From Chitinimonas arctica (GTDB lineage Bacteria; Pseudomonadota; Gammaproteobacteria; Burkholderiales; Chitinimonadaceae), in assembly GCF_007431345.1 (NCBI RefSeq), contig NZ_CP041730.1, forward strand, positions 2,418,001 through 2,482,000: 64,000 nucleotides of DNA, given 5' to 3'. This document shows positions 43,009 to 51,538 of this stretch, one piece after another. The position numbers and the translations under genes are program-made. The notes under the pieces are model-generated. The model ran no database searches. It saw only the letters and a list, made by a program, of their open reading frames with translations, and was not told the DNA's origin. Each line of letters starts with the position of its first letter. The first letter of the stretch is position 1.

Positions 43009-44358
43009 ATGTCACTTTCGCCTCGCCGCGACACCATCGCCGCCATTGCCACCGCGCCCGGACGGGGTGGGGTGGGGGTGGTGCGCCTGTCGGGTGCCGA
43101 TCTCGGCGCACTGGCAAGCCAACTGGCCGGCAAGCCGCTGCAGCCTCGCCATGCCCACTATGTCGATTTCCGCGATGGCGGCGGCGAGCTGATCGACCAA
43201 GGTTTGGCACTGTATTTCCCGGGCCCCCGCTCATTTACCGGCGAAGATGTGTTGGAGTTGCAGGGCCACGGCGGCCCGGTCGTAATGCAGATGCTGCTGC
43301 GACGCTGCCTGGAGCTGGGCGCGCGGCTGGCGGAACCGGGCGAATTCACCCGCCGGGCCTTTCTCAACGACAAGCTTGACCTGGCCCAGGCCGAAAGCGT
43401 GGCCGATTTGATCGATGCGGGCTCCGAAGCCGCTGCCCGTTCGGCCTTGCGTTCGCTGGCGGGCGCGTTTTCCGGCCAGATCAATGTGCTGGTCCAGCGG
43501 CTTATCGATCTGCGTATGCTGGTGGAAGCGACCTTGGATTTCCCCGAAGAGGATATCGATTTTCTGGAAGCGGCCGATGCGCGCGGCAAACTAACGGCTA
43601 TCGCAGCCCAGCTACAGACGGTACTGGGTACTGCTCGCCAGGGCAGCTTGCTGCGTGAGGGCATGCATGTCGTCTTGATCGGCCAGCCCAATGTCGGCAA
43701 GTCCAGCCTGATGAATGCCTTGGCCGGCGATGAGGTCGCCATCGTGACCGATATCGCCGGTACCACCCGCGACACGGTGCGCGAACTGATACAGCTCGAT
43801 GGCGTGCCCATGCATATCATCGACACGGCCGGCCTGCGCGAGACCGACGATACGGTGGAAAAAATCGGAATCGCCCGTACCTGGCAAGCAGTGGAGAAGG
43901 CCGATCTCGCTTTGCTGCTGATCGATAGCCGCGAAGGCATCACCGAGCACGACCGCGTCATTCTGGCGCGGCTGCCGGATGCGCTGCCGCGCCTGCACGT
44001 CTTCAACAAGATCGACCTGACCGGTGAAACCCTGGGCCAGGGCGAAGAGGACGGTCACCCGGTTCTGCGCCTATCGGCAAAGGCCGGCCTGGGCCTGGAT
44101 GCCCTGCGCGCCAAGTTGCTGGAGATGGTGGGTTGGGGCGGCAGCGATGCCGGCGTGTTCCTGGCACGGGAACGCCACCTCGACGCCATACGCCGTGCCG
44201 ATCAGCACTTGGTGACGGCCGCTGCGGTGTGGCAGCAAGTGGAATTGTTCGCGGAGGAGCTGAGGCTGGCGCAGCTGGCGCTATCGTCCATTACCGGCGA
44301 GTTCAGCGCGGATGATTTGCTGGGCGAGATTTTCAGCCGGTTTTGCATCGGCAAGTAG
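43009..44358 (+). CDS. mnmE: tRNA modification GTPase MnmE
   Basis: A 449-residue GTPase that, with MnmG, installs the xm5 group on wobble uridine 34 of certain tRNAs. The N-terminal tetrahydrofolate-binding domain (DTIAAIATAPGRGGVGVVRLSG) is followed by a helical domain holding the G domain: GQPNVGKSS at 225-232, DTAGLRET, and the NKID motif. The C-terminus is the conserved FCIGK with the essential cysteine. The ATG at 43009 is chosen from the family start; the frame is open further upstream through the hairpin. Confidence 0.97.
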   Translation: MSLSPRRDTIAAIATAPGRGGVGVVRLSGADLGALASQLAGKPLQPRHAHYVDFRDGGGELIDQGLALYFPGPRSFTGEDVLELQGHGGPVVMQMLLRRCLELGARLAEPGEFTRRAFLNDKLDLAQAESVADLIDAGSEAAARSALRSLAGAFSGQINVLVQRLIDLRMLVEATLDFPEEDIDFLEAADARGKLTAIAAQLQTVLGTARQGSLLREGMHVVLIGQPNVGKSSLMNALAGDEVAIVTDIAGTTRDTVRELIQLDGVPMHIIDTAGLRETDDTVEKIGIARTWQAVEKADLALLLIDSREGITEHDRVILARLPDALPRLHVFNKIDLTGETLGQGEEDGHPVLRLSAKAGLGLDALRAKLLEMVGWGGSDAGVFLARERHLDAIRRADQHLVTAAAVWQQVELFAEELRLAQLALSSITGEFSADDLLGEIFSRFCIGK

Positions 44359-44931
44359 CGTGGAAATCGAAAGCGCCTGGCGAAAGGCGTGGCATAAGCA
44401 TAGCTGCAGGCTTTCTACCTTGATCAAGCCATAGCGAACTATACTGCCCCCGACTCCCCTGGCTTGAGTGCACGCAATATTTCAGTGCGCCCTAGTGGAG
44501 CATTTGCCACAGCCTGCACATCCAGCCACGGCTTGGATCTTCCCAACGCTGTCAAAGCATGCTTGAATAGCGCAACCGTTCAAACGCTTGTTTGAAATAG
44601 GTGCGGCGCGTCACCGCGTGCCGCATGCAGTGCGAGTGGCCAAACGCCAAACGCTCCCGCCTTCGTCGCCATCCGCGGCGAGCAATCCCGGCCCTGTCAC
44701 ACAGGGCCGTCTTCACCGGTGTGGCCGCCCGTCCGGGTCGTCATGCCAAGCCTTATCTCGAACTAGACCAAGTCGCGTGCCATGCCGCGAGGGGACACCG
44801 TGACGCTCGTCTTAGGACCGCGCCGCGTGTTGTCGTTAGACAGGGGTTTTGCCGTTGCCAAATCAAACGTCCGCACGCCGGACCTGCCGATACGTTTGAT
44901 TTGGAAATGGAACTGAAGGCGAGGAGCTTGC
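44359..44931. other. Gene-free stretch before the transhydrogenase operon
   Basis: About 570 bp with no supported coding frame or RNA gene. Its only clear structure is the inverted repeat at 44858-44904 just before pntA. The rest may hold the promoter, with TATACTG around 44440 as a possible -10 box. Confidence 0.4.
44858..44904. promoter_or_regulatory. 13-bp inverted repeat in the pntA leader
   Basis: Perfect arms CCAAATCAAACGT and ACGTTTGATTTGG, separated by 21 bases, end 27 bp before the pntA start codon. It could be a repressor site or a hairpin controlling translation of the transhydrogenase mRNA. Confidence 0.55.
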
Positions 44932-46062
44932 ATGAAAATAGCGATTCCAGCGGAACGGGCCACGCGTGAAACGCGCGTGGCCGCGACGCCCGAGACGGTA
45001 AGGAAATATGTGGCGATGGGGCATACGGTCCAGGTGCAAAGCGGTGCCGGCCAGGCTTCGGCCATACCCGATGCCGCCTTTGCCGAGGCCGGCGCCACCA
45101 TTGCGGCCGACTACGCCGCCACCGTGGCCGATGCCCAACTGGTGCTCAAGGTCAGGGCGCCCTCGGCTGAAGAAATCACGCCCCTGAAAAACGGCGCGGC
45201 GGTGATTGCCCTCTGCGATCCCTATCGCAATAGCCTATTGGCCGACTATGCGGCACAAGGCATCGATTTATTCGCCATGGAACTGGTACCCCGCACCACG
45301 CGGGCGCAGGCCATGGATGTGCTGTCATCGCAGGCCAATATCGCCGGCTACAAGGCGGTATTGTTGGCCACCGAGTTCTATCCCCGCTTTATGCCCATGA
45401 TGATGACCGCGGCCGGCACGGTAAAGCCGGCGCGGGTATTGGTCCTGGGCGCCGGCGTGGCCGGCTTGCAGGCAATCGCAACCGCCAAGCGCCTGGGTGC
45501 GATAGTCGAAGCATTCGATGTACGGCCGGTCGCCAAGGAACAGGTGGAATCGCTGGGCGGTAAATTCGTGGAAGTCCCCTTGAACGAGGAAGAGAAGAAG
45601 CAGGCGGAAACCGCCGGCGGCTACGCCCGCGAGATGTCGGACGATTACAAGCAACGCCAGGCCGCCCTGGTCGACAAGCATGCCCGCAATGCCGATATCG
45701 TGATCACCACGGCCCTGATCCCTGGGCGTCCCGCACCCGTGCTGATCCAGCCCGAAACGGTCGCCGGCATGAAAGCCGGCAGCGTGCTGGTGGACCTGGC
45801 GGTGGAAAACGGCGGCAACTGCCCCTTATCCCGCTTGAACGAAGTGGTCATCACCGAGCAAGGCGTCAAGCTGATTGGCTATGCCAATCTGCCCGGCTTG
45901 GTGGCCGCCGATGCCTCCGCCCTCTACGCGCGCAATCTGCTCAATTTCGCCGGCCTGATCCTGGACAAGGAAAAAGGCTATGTGCTGAACCGCGACGACG
46001 ACATCGTGGCGGCCAGCCTGGTGACGCACGGCGGCGAAGTCTTGTTCGGCCGCGCCGCTTGA
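44932..46062 (+). CDS. pntAA: NAD(P) transhydrogenase subunit alpha, part 1
   Basis: A 376-residue soluble NAD(H)-binding domain (dI) of proton-translocating transhydrogenase. It starts MKIAIPAERATRETRVAATP, has the Rossmann loop VLGAGVAGLQAIATAKRLGA, and the family elements FDVRPVAKEQVESLGGKF and PGRPAPVLI. It hands hydride to NADP bound on PntB, driven by the proton gradient, and so supplies NADPH. A GAGGAG ribosome binding site precedes the ATG. Alpha is split in two here, unlike the fused E. coli PntA. Confidence 0.95.
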   Translation: MKIAIPAERATRETRVAATPETVRKYVAMGHTVQVQSGAGQASAIPDAAFAEAGATIAADYAATVADAQLVLKVRAPSAEEITPLKNGAAVIALCDPYRNSLLADYAAQGIDLFAMELVPRTTRAQAMDVLSSQANIAGYKAVLLATEFYPRFMPMMMTAAGTVKPARVLVLGAGVAGLQAIATAKRLGAIVEAFDVRPVAKEQVESLGGKFVEVPLNEEEKKQAETAGGYAREMSDDYKQRQAALVDKHARNADIVITTALIPGRPAPVLIQPETVAGMKAGSVLVDLAVENGGNCPLSRLNEVVITEQGVKLIGYANLPGLVAADASALYARNLLNFAGLILDKEKGYVLNRDDDIVAASLVTHGGEVLFGRAA

Positions 46063-46102
46063 ACCGCCGACCCATCGAATTCATGCTTTCAGGGAGTTAT
46101 CC

Positions 46103-46477
46103 ATGAGCACCACCGAAAACGTCGCGCAGGCCGCGACGCAAGCGAGCCAGGCCGTTCAGCACCTGCCGGTCGAGCAGCTTGTCCAGACGCCCTTCGTGGC
46201 CACCTTCACCATTTTCGTGCTGGCCATCTTTATCGGCTACCACGTGGTTTGGAACGTTACCCCGGCACTGCATACCCCCTTGATGGCGGTAACCAATGCG
46301 CTTTCATCCATCATCATCGTGGGGGCGGTATTGCAGACCGTGCATATCGGTGGCGAAGCCATCACGCTGACTTCGGTACTCGGCGCCGTGGCGGTTTTTC
46401 TCGCCAGCGTGAATATCTTCGGCGGTTTCGCGGTGACCTCGCGGATGCTGGAAATGTTCAAGAAAAAGAAGAAGTGA
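46103..46477 (+). CDS. pntAB: NAD(P) transhydrogenase subunit alpha, part 2
   Basis: A 124-residue membrane part of the split alpha subunit, with an extra N-terminal segment rich in Gln/Ala and then three to four transmembrane helices (FVATFTIFVLAIFIGYHVVW; NALSSIIIVGAVLQTVHIG; VLGAVAVFLASVNIFGGFAV). It ends TSRMLEMFKKKKK. It forms part of the proton channel together with PntB. It lies 40 bp after part 1 with a GGGAG ribosome binding site. Confidence 0.95.
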   Translation: MSTTENVAQAATQASQAVQHLPVEQLVQTPFVATFTIFVLAIFIGYHVVWNVTPALHTPLMAVTNALSSIIIVGAVLQTVHIGGEAITLTSVLGAVAVFLASVNIFGGFAVTSRMLEMFKKKKK

Positions 46478-46487
46478 GGGAGCGACC

Positions 46488-47867
46488 ATGACCGCTATCG
46501 CGCAATACGCCGACTGGATCTACCTGATCGCCGCCGTGCTTTTCATCCTGACCCTCAAAGGGCTGTCCAGCCCCACCGGCGCAATCGCCGGCAACCGCTA
46601 CGGCATGCTGGGCATGGGGCTGGCCGTGCTGGTCACCCTGGTATTGGCACCCAGTCCCAACTTTGTACTGATCGTGCTCGCCATGGTGGCAGGCGCGCTG
46701 TTGGGAACTTATCGCGCCAAGACCGTGCCGATGACGCAAATGCCGGAAACCGTGGCCATGATGCACTCCGCGGTGGGCTTGGCCGCCGTGCTGATCGCCT
46801 TGGCCGCCGTGCATAACGGCGACCAGCATCACACCACCGTGCAACGCATCGAGCTGTTCGTCGGCTGCTTTATCGGCGGTATTACCTTTACCGCCTCGGT
46901 GGTGGCTTGGGGCAAGCTCAGCGCCAAGCTGGCCGCCAAACCGCTCAAAGGCGGCTGGGTCAAACCCATGCAGATCGTCCTGGCGCTGGGCATGCTGGGG
47001 TTCGGTGCGCATTATTTCATCACCGAAAATCTGTGTTCCTTCTGGATCATGACCGGCTTTTCGGTAGTGCTTGGCTACTTCCTGATCGCACCCATCGGCG
47101 GTGGCGATATGCCTGTGGTGGTCTCGATGCTGAATAGCTACTCGGGCTGGGCGGCGGCCGGTATCGGGTTCACCCTGAACAACGCGGTGTTGATCATTGC
47201 CGGTTCGCTGGTCGGATCTTCCGGCGCCATTCTTAGCTACATCATGTGCAAGGCCATGAACCGGTCCCTGCTGAATGTGATCTTCGGCGGCGGTATGGGG
47301 GGCGATAGCGCCGTGGCGGCAAGTGGTGACGTGGTTCAGAAGCCATACAAGTCGGGCAGTGCCGACGATGCCGCCTTTATGATGGGGAATGCCGATTCCG
47401 TGGTGATCGTGCCCGGCTATGGCCTAGCCGTGTCGCGCGCCCAGCATGCCCTGCAGGAATATGCCCGGGCACTGTCGGAAAAGGGTGTCACCGTACGTTA
47501 CGCCATCCACCCGGTAGCGGGCCGCATGCCTGGCCATATGAATGTGCTGCTGGCCGAAGCGGAAGTCCCCTACGAGCAAGTCCAGGAAATGGACGAGATC
47601 AATTCCGACTTCGCCAATACGGATGTCGTCCTGGTGATCGGCGCCAACGACGTGGTGAACCCGGCCGCACAGCGCGACAAGCAAAGCCCCATCTATGGCA
47701 TGCCCATCCTGGATGCGCACAAGGCACGCACGGTGATCGTGGTGAAACGGTCCATGAGTGCCGGCTACGCTGGCTTGGACAACGACCTGTTCTATATGGA
47801 CAAGACCATGATGGTATTCGGCGATGCCAAGAAGGTGGTGGAGGACATGGTCAAATCGTTGGCCTGA
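46488..47867 (+). CDS. pntB: NAD(P) transhydrogenase subunit beta
   Basis: A 459-residue subunit. The N-terminal half is about nine membrane helices (IYLIAAVLFILTLKGLSSP onward); the C-terminal domain dIII binds NADP(H) with the flipped Rossmann motif VVIVPGYGLAVSRAQHAL and the conserved GRMPGHMNVLLAEAEVPY and IGANDVVNPAA. Together with PntAA/PntAB it makes NADPH at the expense of the proton gradient. It lies 10 bp after pntAB. Confidence 0.97.
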   Translation: MTAIAQYADWIYLIAAVLFILTLKGLSSPTGAIAGNRYGMLGMGLAVLVTLVLAPSPNFVLIVLAMVAGALLGTYRAKTVPMTQMPETVAMMHSAVGLAAVLIALAAVHNGDQHHTTVQRIELFVGCFIGGITFTASVVAWGKLSAKLAAKPLKGGWVKPMQIVLALGMLGFGAHYFITENLCSFWIMTGFSVVLGYFLIAPIGGGDMPVVVSMLNSYSGWAAAGIGFTLNNAVLIIAGSLVGSSGAILSYIMCKAMNRSLLNVIFGGGMGGDSAVAASGDVVQKPYKSGSADDAAFMMGNADSVVIVPGYGLAVSRAQHALQEYARALSEKGVTVRYAIHPVAGRMPGHMNVLLAEAEVPYEQVQEMDEINSDFANTDVVLVIGANDVVNPAAQRDKQSPIYGMPILDAHKARTVIVVKRSMSAGYAGLDNDLFYMDKTMMVFGDAKKVVEDMVKSLA

Positions 47868-47878
47868 GTCTTGGTACG

Positions 47879-48940
47879 CTACGCCGATTCGCCATCCTCG
47901 CGGGTGGCGAACAAGGCGGCTTCGAACGTGGCCCAGTCGGCTTGCCGGCTGGCCACGATCAATTCGGCGCGGCAATCGCGCCGCCAGGCAATTTCACTCG
48001 CGCTGGCTTCGCCCGCGACCCAGTTGAACAGCAGCCAGCCGTGGTCGGTGTGAAATACGCCCTTTGCGCGTTGCACTGCCGGTAGGCCGAATGCCGTATG
48101 GTCATGCAGGCTTTGGAACAACGTGGCCAATCGTTCGGCGGAGAAGCGCTGCGACGCGTCCCACAGCCAGCCCCGACTGGTTTGGCCATCCCCGTGGTTA
48201 TCGCGATATTGCACGGTAGGCCCGGCGTGCAATGCGGTCGGCATCCGTGTCCGGGTACCGCTGCGCGCGGATAAGCTGGGCGGGACACGAGCCACATACT
48301 TCGATGTCATTCCAACACCGTTACTGGTCGCATCCAGCAGGGCCGGGTCGAACTCACCCTGGCAACCCGTAGTCACGGCCAGCTTGGGTGGAAACATCGC
48401 GGCTGCCAAAGCCTGAAAACGGTCGATCTGCGCCGCATCGGCCCGGTCGCATTTATTGGCCACCAATACATCGGCCAAGCTCAGCTGGTCGCGCCAGATT
48501 TCGTGACTGGTGTAGCGGCTGTCGTCCAGGTGACGGGGATCGACCAGGGTAATGGTGGCGCGCAGGTCCAGTACCGCGGCAAGAAAAGGGTCGCGCAATA
48601 CATCGATAATGCCGGCCGGGTGACCCAAGCCCGACGGTTCGATGATCAGTCTATCCGGCCGGCGGCTTTGCAGCAGCCGGGTCAGGCTGACCCGCAACAT
48701 CGGGCTGGTGGTGCAGCAAATGCAACCACCCGGCACCTCGACCACGTTCAGGGTATCGCTGGCCTCGCTCAGGGCGGCGCCGTCTATACCCACCTCGCCG
48801 AACTCATTGACCAGCACCGCCCAATATTCGTCGGCTGGTTTGTTGGCCAGCAGGCGGCGTATGGCCGTGGTCTTCCCGACACCGAGAAAGCCGGTAATCA
48901 GATTCACCGGTACGGGCTGTCTAGTTGGCTTTTCGGCCAT
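47879..48940 (-). CDS. COG0523 (CobW/YjiA-type) GTPase, putative metal chaperone
   Basis: A 353-residue G3E-family GTPase. It has Walker A GFLGVGKTT, the signature GGCICC metal-binding CxCC motif, IIEPSGLGHP (Walker B region) and NKCD for guanine specificity. The C-terminal CobW domain includes AKGVFHTDHGWLLFNWVAG. Family members deliver zinc, cobalt or iron to enzymes. The ATG at 48940 is used; a TTG at 48958 overlapping the thiolase stop is an alternative. It is downstream of and nearly overlaps a thiolase gene. No Zur site was recognised. Confidence 0.88.
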   Translation of the reverse strand: MAEKPTRQPVPVNLITGFLGVGKTTAIRRLLANKPADEYWAVLVNEFGEVGIDGAALSEASDTLNVVEVPGGCICCTTSPMLRVSLTRLLQSRRPDRLIIEPSGLGHPAGIIDVLRDPFLAAVLDLRATITLVDPRHLDDSRYTSHEIWRDQLSLADVLVANKCDRADAAQIDRFQALAAAMFPPKLAVTTGCQGEFDPALLDATSNGVGMTSKYVARVPPSLSARSGTRTRMPTALHAGPTVQYRDNHGDGQTSRGWLWDASQRFSAERLATLFQSLHDHTAFGLPAVQRAKGVFHTDHGWLLFNWVAGEASASEIAWRRDCRAELIVASRQADWATFEAALFATREDGESA

Positions 48941-48954
48941 CGCTTGCTGGTCTT

Positions 48955-50238
48955 TCAAGGTTTTTCGACAATGGCGGCGATGCCCATGCCGCCGGCGGTG
49001 CAGATGGAAATCAGACCCCGCCCGCTGCCCCGCTGGTTAAGCAGCTTTGCCAGGTTGGCCAGGATGCGTCCGCCGGTGGCGGCGAAGGGATGACCGAAAG
49101 CCAGCGAACTACCATTCACATTCACGCGCGCGGGGTCGATGCTGCCCAAGGCGCCGGCCAAGCCAAGCCGTTCGCGGCAGTATTTGTCCGATTCCCAGGC
49201 CCGCAGGGTGCAGAGCACCTGCGCGGCAAAGGCTTCGTGGATCTCATAGAAATCAAAGTCTTGCAGGCTCAAGCCGGTCGCTTGCAACAAGCGTGCTACC
49301 GCCACGGTGGGCGCCATCAACAAGCCTTCGCCGGCAACGAAATCGACCGAGGCGGTTCTCACCGGACCCAGGTAAGCCTGTATCGGCAGACCACGCGCCT
49401 CGGCCCATTGTTCCGATGCAAGCAACACGCTGGATGCGCCGTCGGTCAACGGTGTGCTGTTACCGGCCGTCAAGGTGCCTTGGCCTGATTGACGGTCGAA
49501 GGCGGGTTTGAGCGTGGCCAGTTTTTCCAGGGTGGTATCGGGCCGCAAGTGGTTATCGCCACTCACGCCGGCAAAGGGCACGATCAGGTCGTCGAAAAAT
49601 CCATTCTTCAGCGCCGCCGCCGCTTTGTGATGGCTTTCGAAGGCCAGTCGGTCCTGGTCCTCGCGGGAGATATGCCACTCCTTCGCCATCATCTCGCAGT
49701 GCTGTCCCATGGACATCCTGGTACGCGGCTCGCCCGCCCCGGGCGATTGCGGCTTCAACTCACCCAGGCGGAAACCCTTGAACGCCGCCAGGCGTTGGCC
49801 CAGGGTCTTGGCATTGGCGACTTTGATCAGGCGATGGGCAAAGCGCTGGCCGAAGACGATGGGGGCATCCGAGGTGGTATCGGCACCCGCCGCGATGGCA
49901 CTGTCGATTTCGCCGCAGGCGATTTTGGCACCGAGTTGCGCCGCTGCTTGCAGGCTGGTACCGCAAGCCATTTGTACAGTGTAGGCCGTGGTGAGCGGCG
50001 ATAGCCGGCTGGACAACACGGCTTCGCGGGCGAGATTCCAGTCCTTGGAGTGCGAGATAACCGCCCCGGCACCCACCTCGCCGATTTCCACACCCGCCAA
50101 GCCGAAGCGATCGGACAGGCCGTTGATGGCGGCAGTCAGCATATCGAGGTTGGATTGGTCCTGATAAAGGGTGTTGGAACGGCAAAACGGAATGCGGCTG
50201 CCGCCGATGATGGCGACCCGGCGGGTGGAGGTGGACAT
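48955..50238 (-). CDS. Thiolase family protein (acetyl-CoA C-acyltransferase, FadI-like)
   Basis: A 427-residue thiolase. The nucleophilic cysteine lies in VQMACGTSLQAAAQ, the catalytic histidines/cysteine in NVNGSSLAFGHPFAATGGR and ISICTAGGMGIAAIVE, and EIHEAFAAQVL contains the conserved NEAF-like region. The overall sequence is closest in style to FadI/mitochondrial-type thiolases that cleave 3-ketoacyl-CoA. No fadJ or other beta-oxidation gene is adjacent, so a role in fatty acid breakdown is probable but not shown by context. The ATG at 50238 is preferred (MSTSTRRVAIIGG). Confidence 0.92.
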   Translation of the reverse strand: MSTSTRRVAIIGGSRIPFCRSNTLYQDQSNLDMLTAAINGLSDRFGLAGVEIGEVGAGAVISHSKDWNLAREAVLSSRLSPLTTAYTVQMACGTSLQAAAQLGAKIACGEIDSAIAAGADTTSDAPIVFGQRFAHRLIKVANAKTLGQRLAAFKGFRLGELKPQSPGAGEPRTRMSMGQHCEMMAKEWHISREDQDRLAFESHHKAAAALKNGFFDDLIVPFAGVSGDNHLRPDTTLEKLATLKPAFDRQSGQGTLTAGNSTPLTDGASSVLLASEQWAEARGLPIQAYLGPVRTASVDFVAGEGLLMAPTVAVARLLQATGLSLQDFDFYEIHEAFAAQVLCTLRAWESDKYCRERLGLAGALGSIDPARVNVNGSSLAFGHPFAATGGRILANLAKLLNQRGSGRGLISICTAGGMGIAAIVEKP

Positions 50239-50369
50239 GGTTGAACTCGGGGGGAAATACAAGAGTGTAAAGCAAGAAGCTGGTGGAGCAGGGGGAAGGG
50301 AGATGAATGACGAATTACGCCGCTAACTCGTTCCACCGGCACCAACCCTCAAATGGCAGTGATTGCGGT

Positions 50370-50837
50370 TCAGCGCGACTCCGTTGCGCGCCAATCTGCC
50401 TGGCTCGCAGCCATCAGTGCCGTCCAGTTGTCGGGTGGATTGCCGCGCCCCAGCATTTTCTCGAACACCGTGTACGGGTCAGATTTGCTGCCGGCCGACC
50501 GCAAGGTCGGCTCGTCGTTGACCAAAACGAACACAATTGCCCTGGCTTTAGAGTCGTAACGGAAAAACAGACGGAATCGCTGTCCTATCTTCGCGCGTCG
50601 CCAATGACGATATCCCGGCCCCAATGTATTTCCCTGACGGAACTCGCCACGCGAAGGATCACTCGGAACGACATCCAGAATCAGCTGGTTCAACGCTCGG
50701 AACAATTTGACGTTGGCATTGCCCTCGAATCCGTTGGGGTCGTTCTGTTCGGCCCGTTTGGCGGCCGCCTGCAGCTTACGCAACTGATCGATTACGCCCT
50801 CGTGAAATAGCAGCGTCCAACCATGTCGCTGCATCAC
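50370..50837 (-). CDS. yhaV: YhaV-type ribonuclease toxin
   Basis: A toxin of about 154 residues starting M(M)QRHGWTLLFHEGVIDQL. It has the RelE-like fold pattern of YhaV, with FRQGNTLGPGYRHWRRAKIGQRFRLFFRYDSKARAIVFVLVNDE, including the arginine/histidine-rich core expected of an mRNA interferase. The start is coupled to the antitoxin gene: a GTG at 50837 overlaps the prlF stop (GTGA), with an ATG directly after. Its presence with an intact PrlF implies a functional type II module. Confidence 0.93.
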   Translation of the reverse strand: MMQRHGWTLLFHEGVIDQLRKLQAAAKRAEQNDPNGFEGNANVKLFRALNQLILDVVPSDPSRGEFRQGNTLGPGYRHWRRAKIGQRFRLFFRYDSKARAIVFVLVNDEPTLRSAGSKSDPYTVFEKMLGRGNPPDNWTALMAASQADWRATESR

Positions 50838-51151
50838 AAGGCCACTTCGCCGTCGATGTCCTCATCGAGGTTCACCGCATGGGACGCATTCGCCAGCATG
50901 GCTAGCACCAAATCTTCCGGCAAGGACTGCACATTTCGCCCCGCCCGAATATCGGCTTCCAGCAGCGCCAGGAACTCACCGATTGCCGGGTCTTCGTGTC
51001 CAGCATCGGCACGTGTCACGACGACTTCTCCGTCGCGCAGATCGAACGCCACCTTGCTGCCAGTGTCCACGCCAAGCGCCTGCCGGATGGACTTAGGAAG
51101 CGTGATTTGACCTTTGGAGGTCAACGTCGCGACGTCGTGAATGTGAGACAT
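50834..51151 (-). CDS. prlF: PrlF/SohA-type antitoxin (AbrB-like)
   Basis: A 105-residue antitoxin of the looped-hinge-helix AbrB type: ATLTSKGQITLPKSIRQALGVDTGSKVAFDLRDGEVVVTRA is the DNA-binding part, and the C-terminal acidic helix (DEDIDGEVAL) probably blocks the toxin. It represses its own promoter. A strong AAGGAGAG lies before the ATG. It is the first gene of the operon with yhaV; the stop and start codons overlap. Confidence 0.93.
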   Translation of the reverse strand: MSHIHDVATLTSKGQITLPKSIRQALGVDTGSKVAFDLRDGEVVVTRADAGHEDPAIGEFLALLEADIRAGRNVQSLPEDLVLAMLANASHAVNLDEDIDGEVAL

Positions 51152-51176
51152 ATCAACTCTCCTTAAGGGCGTCTAA

Positions 51177-51205
51177 ATTGTAAGGATATTTCCTTACTTG
51201 ATCAA
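51177..51205 (-). promoter_or_regulatory. prlF-yhaV promoter with embedded palindromic operator
   Basis: On the minus strand, TTGATC (51205-51200) and TACAAT (51182-51177) are separated by exactly 17 bp, a good sigma-70 promoter. Between and overlapping them lies the palindrome GTAAGGA-TATT-TCCTTAC (51180-51197), the natural place for PrlF/YhaV autorepression. Confidence 0.7.
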
Positions 51206-51284
51206 TCTTAGATCCTACGTTTCCCATTTTTCCCATCAAGTGTGTCAGCGAATTCCTTTCAATATTTTCAATAGCTTTTGAGTT

Positions 51285-51449
51285 TCAGATCCCGCGCAAG
51301 ATCAATTCGGCGGACTGCTCCGCAGTGAGACTTTCATCGCGGTTGACTTCAAACACTGCTAGGTTGGGGATGACCTTTAAGATTTGCAAAGTCATCGGCA
51401 GTTCCTATAAAAAACAGCTTCCGCTTGTGCACTCCCGTGGAAACGTGTC
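51285..51449 (-). pseudogene. Remnant of a second nucleotidyltransferase / HEPN-partner module
   Basis: A minus-strand frame at 51285-51395 encodes 36 residues beginning MTLQILKVIPNLAVFEVNRD, matching in layout the start of the small gene at 52557-52697 (MTLQNLLAIQRLIAFEARRD). Overlapping it, the frame ending at 51349 reads KLFFIGTADDFANLKGHP, matching the end of the nucleotidyltransferase gene at 52651 (KLFLMGTADDFAKLIGHP). The DNA from about 51449 to 51349 is clearly similar to that 3' end. So this is the junction of a second, broken copy of the same two-gene module. Confidence 0.65.
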
Positions 51450-51519
51450 GCCAAAACAAGAAAACGACGACACGTTATCAAGACATGTCGCTGGCGGCGA
51501 CATATGGTTACGTGTCGTC
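51443..51519. promoter_or_regulatory. Cluster of ACGTGTCG-type inverted repeats before the broken Fic gene
   Basis: ACGTGTCGCC (51443-51452), its inverse GACGACACGT (51466-51475), the hairpin ATGTCGC-N5-GCGACAT (51485-51503) and ACGTGTCGTC (51510-51519) lie within 77 bp. They look like multiple sites for one dimeric regulator. Confidence 0.5.
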
Positions 51520-51538
51520 AAAATGGGTGATTTTCATC

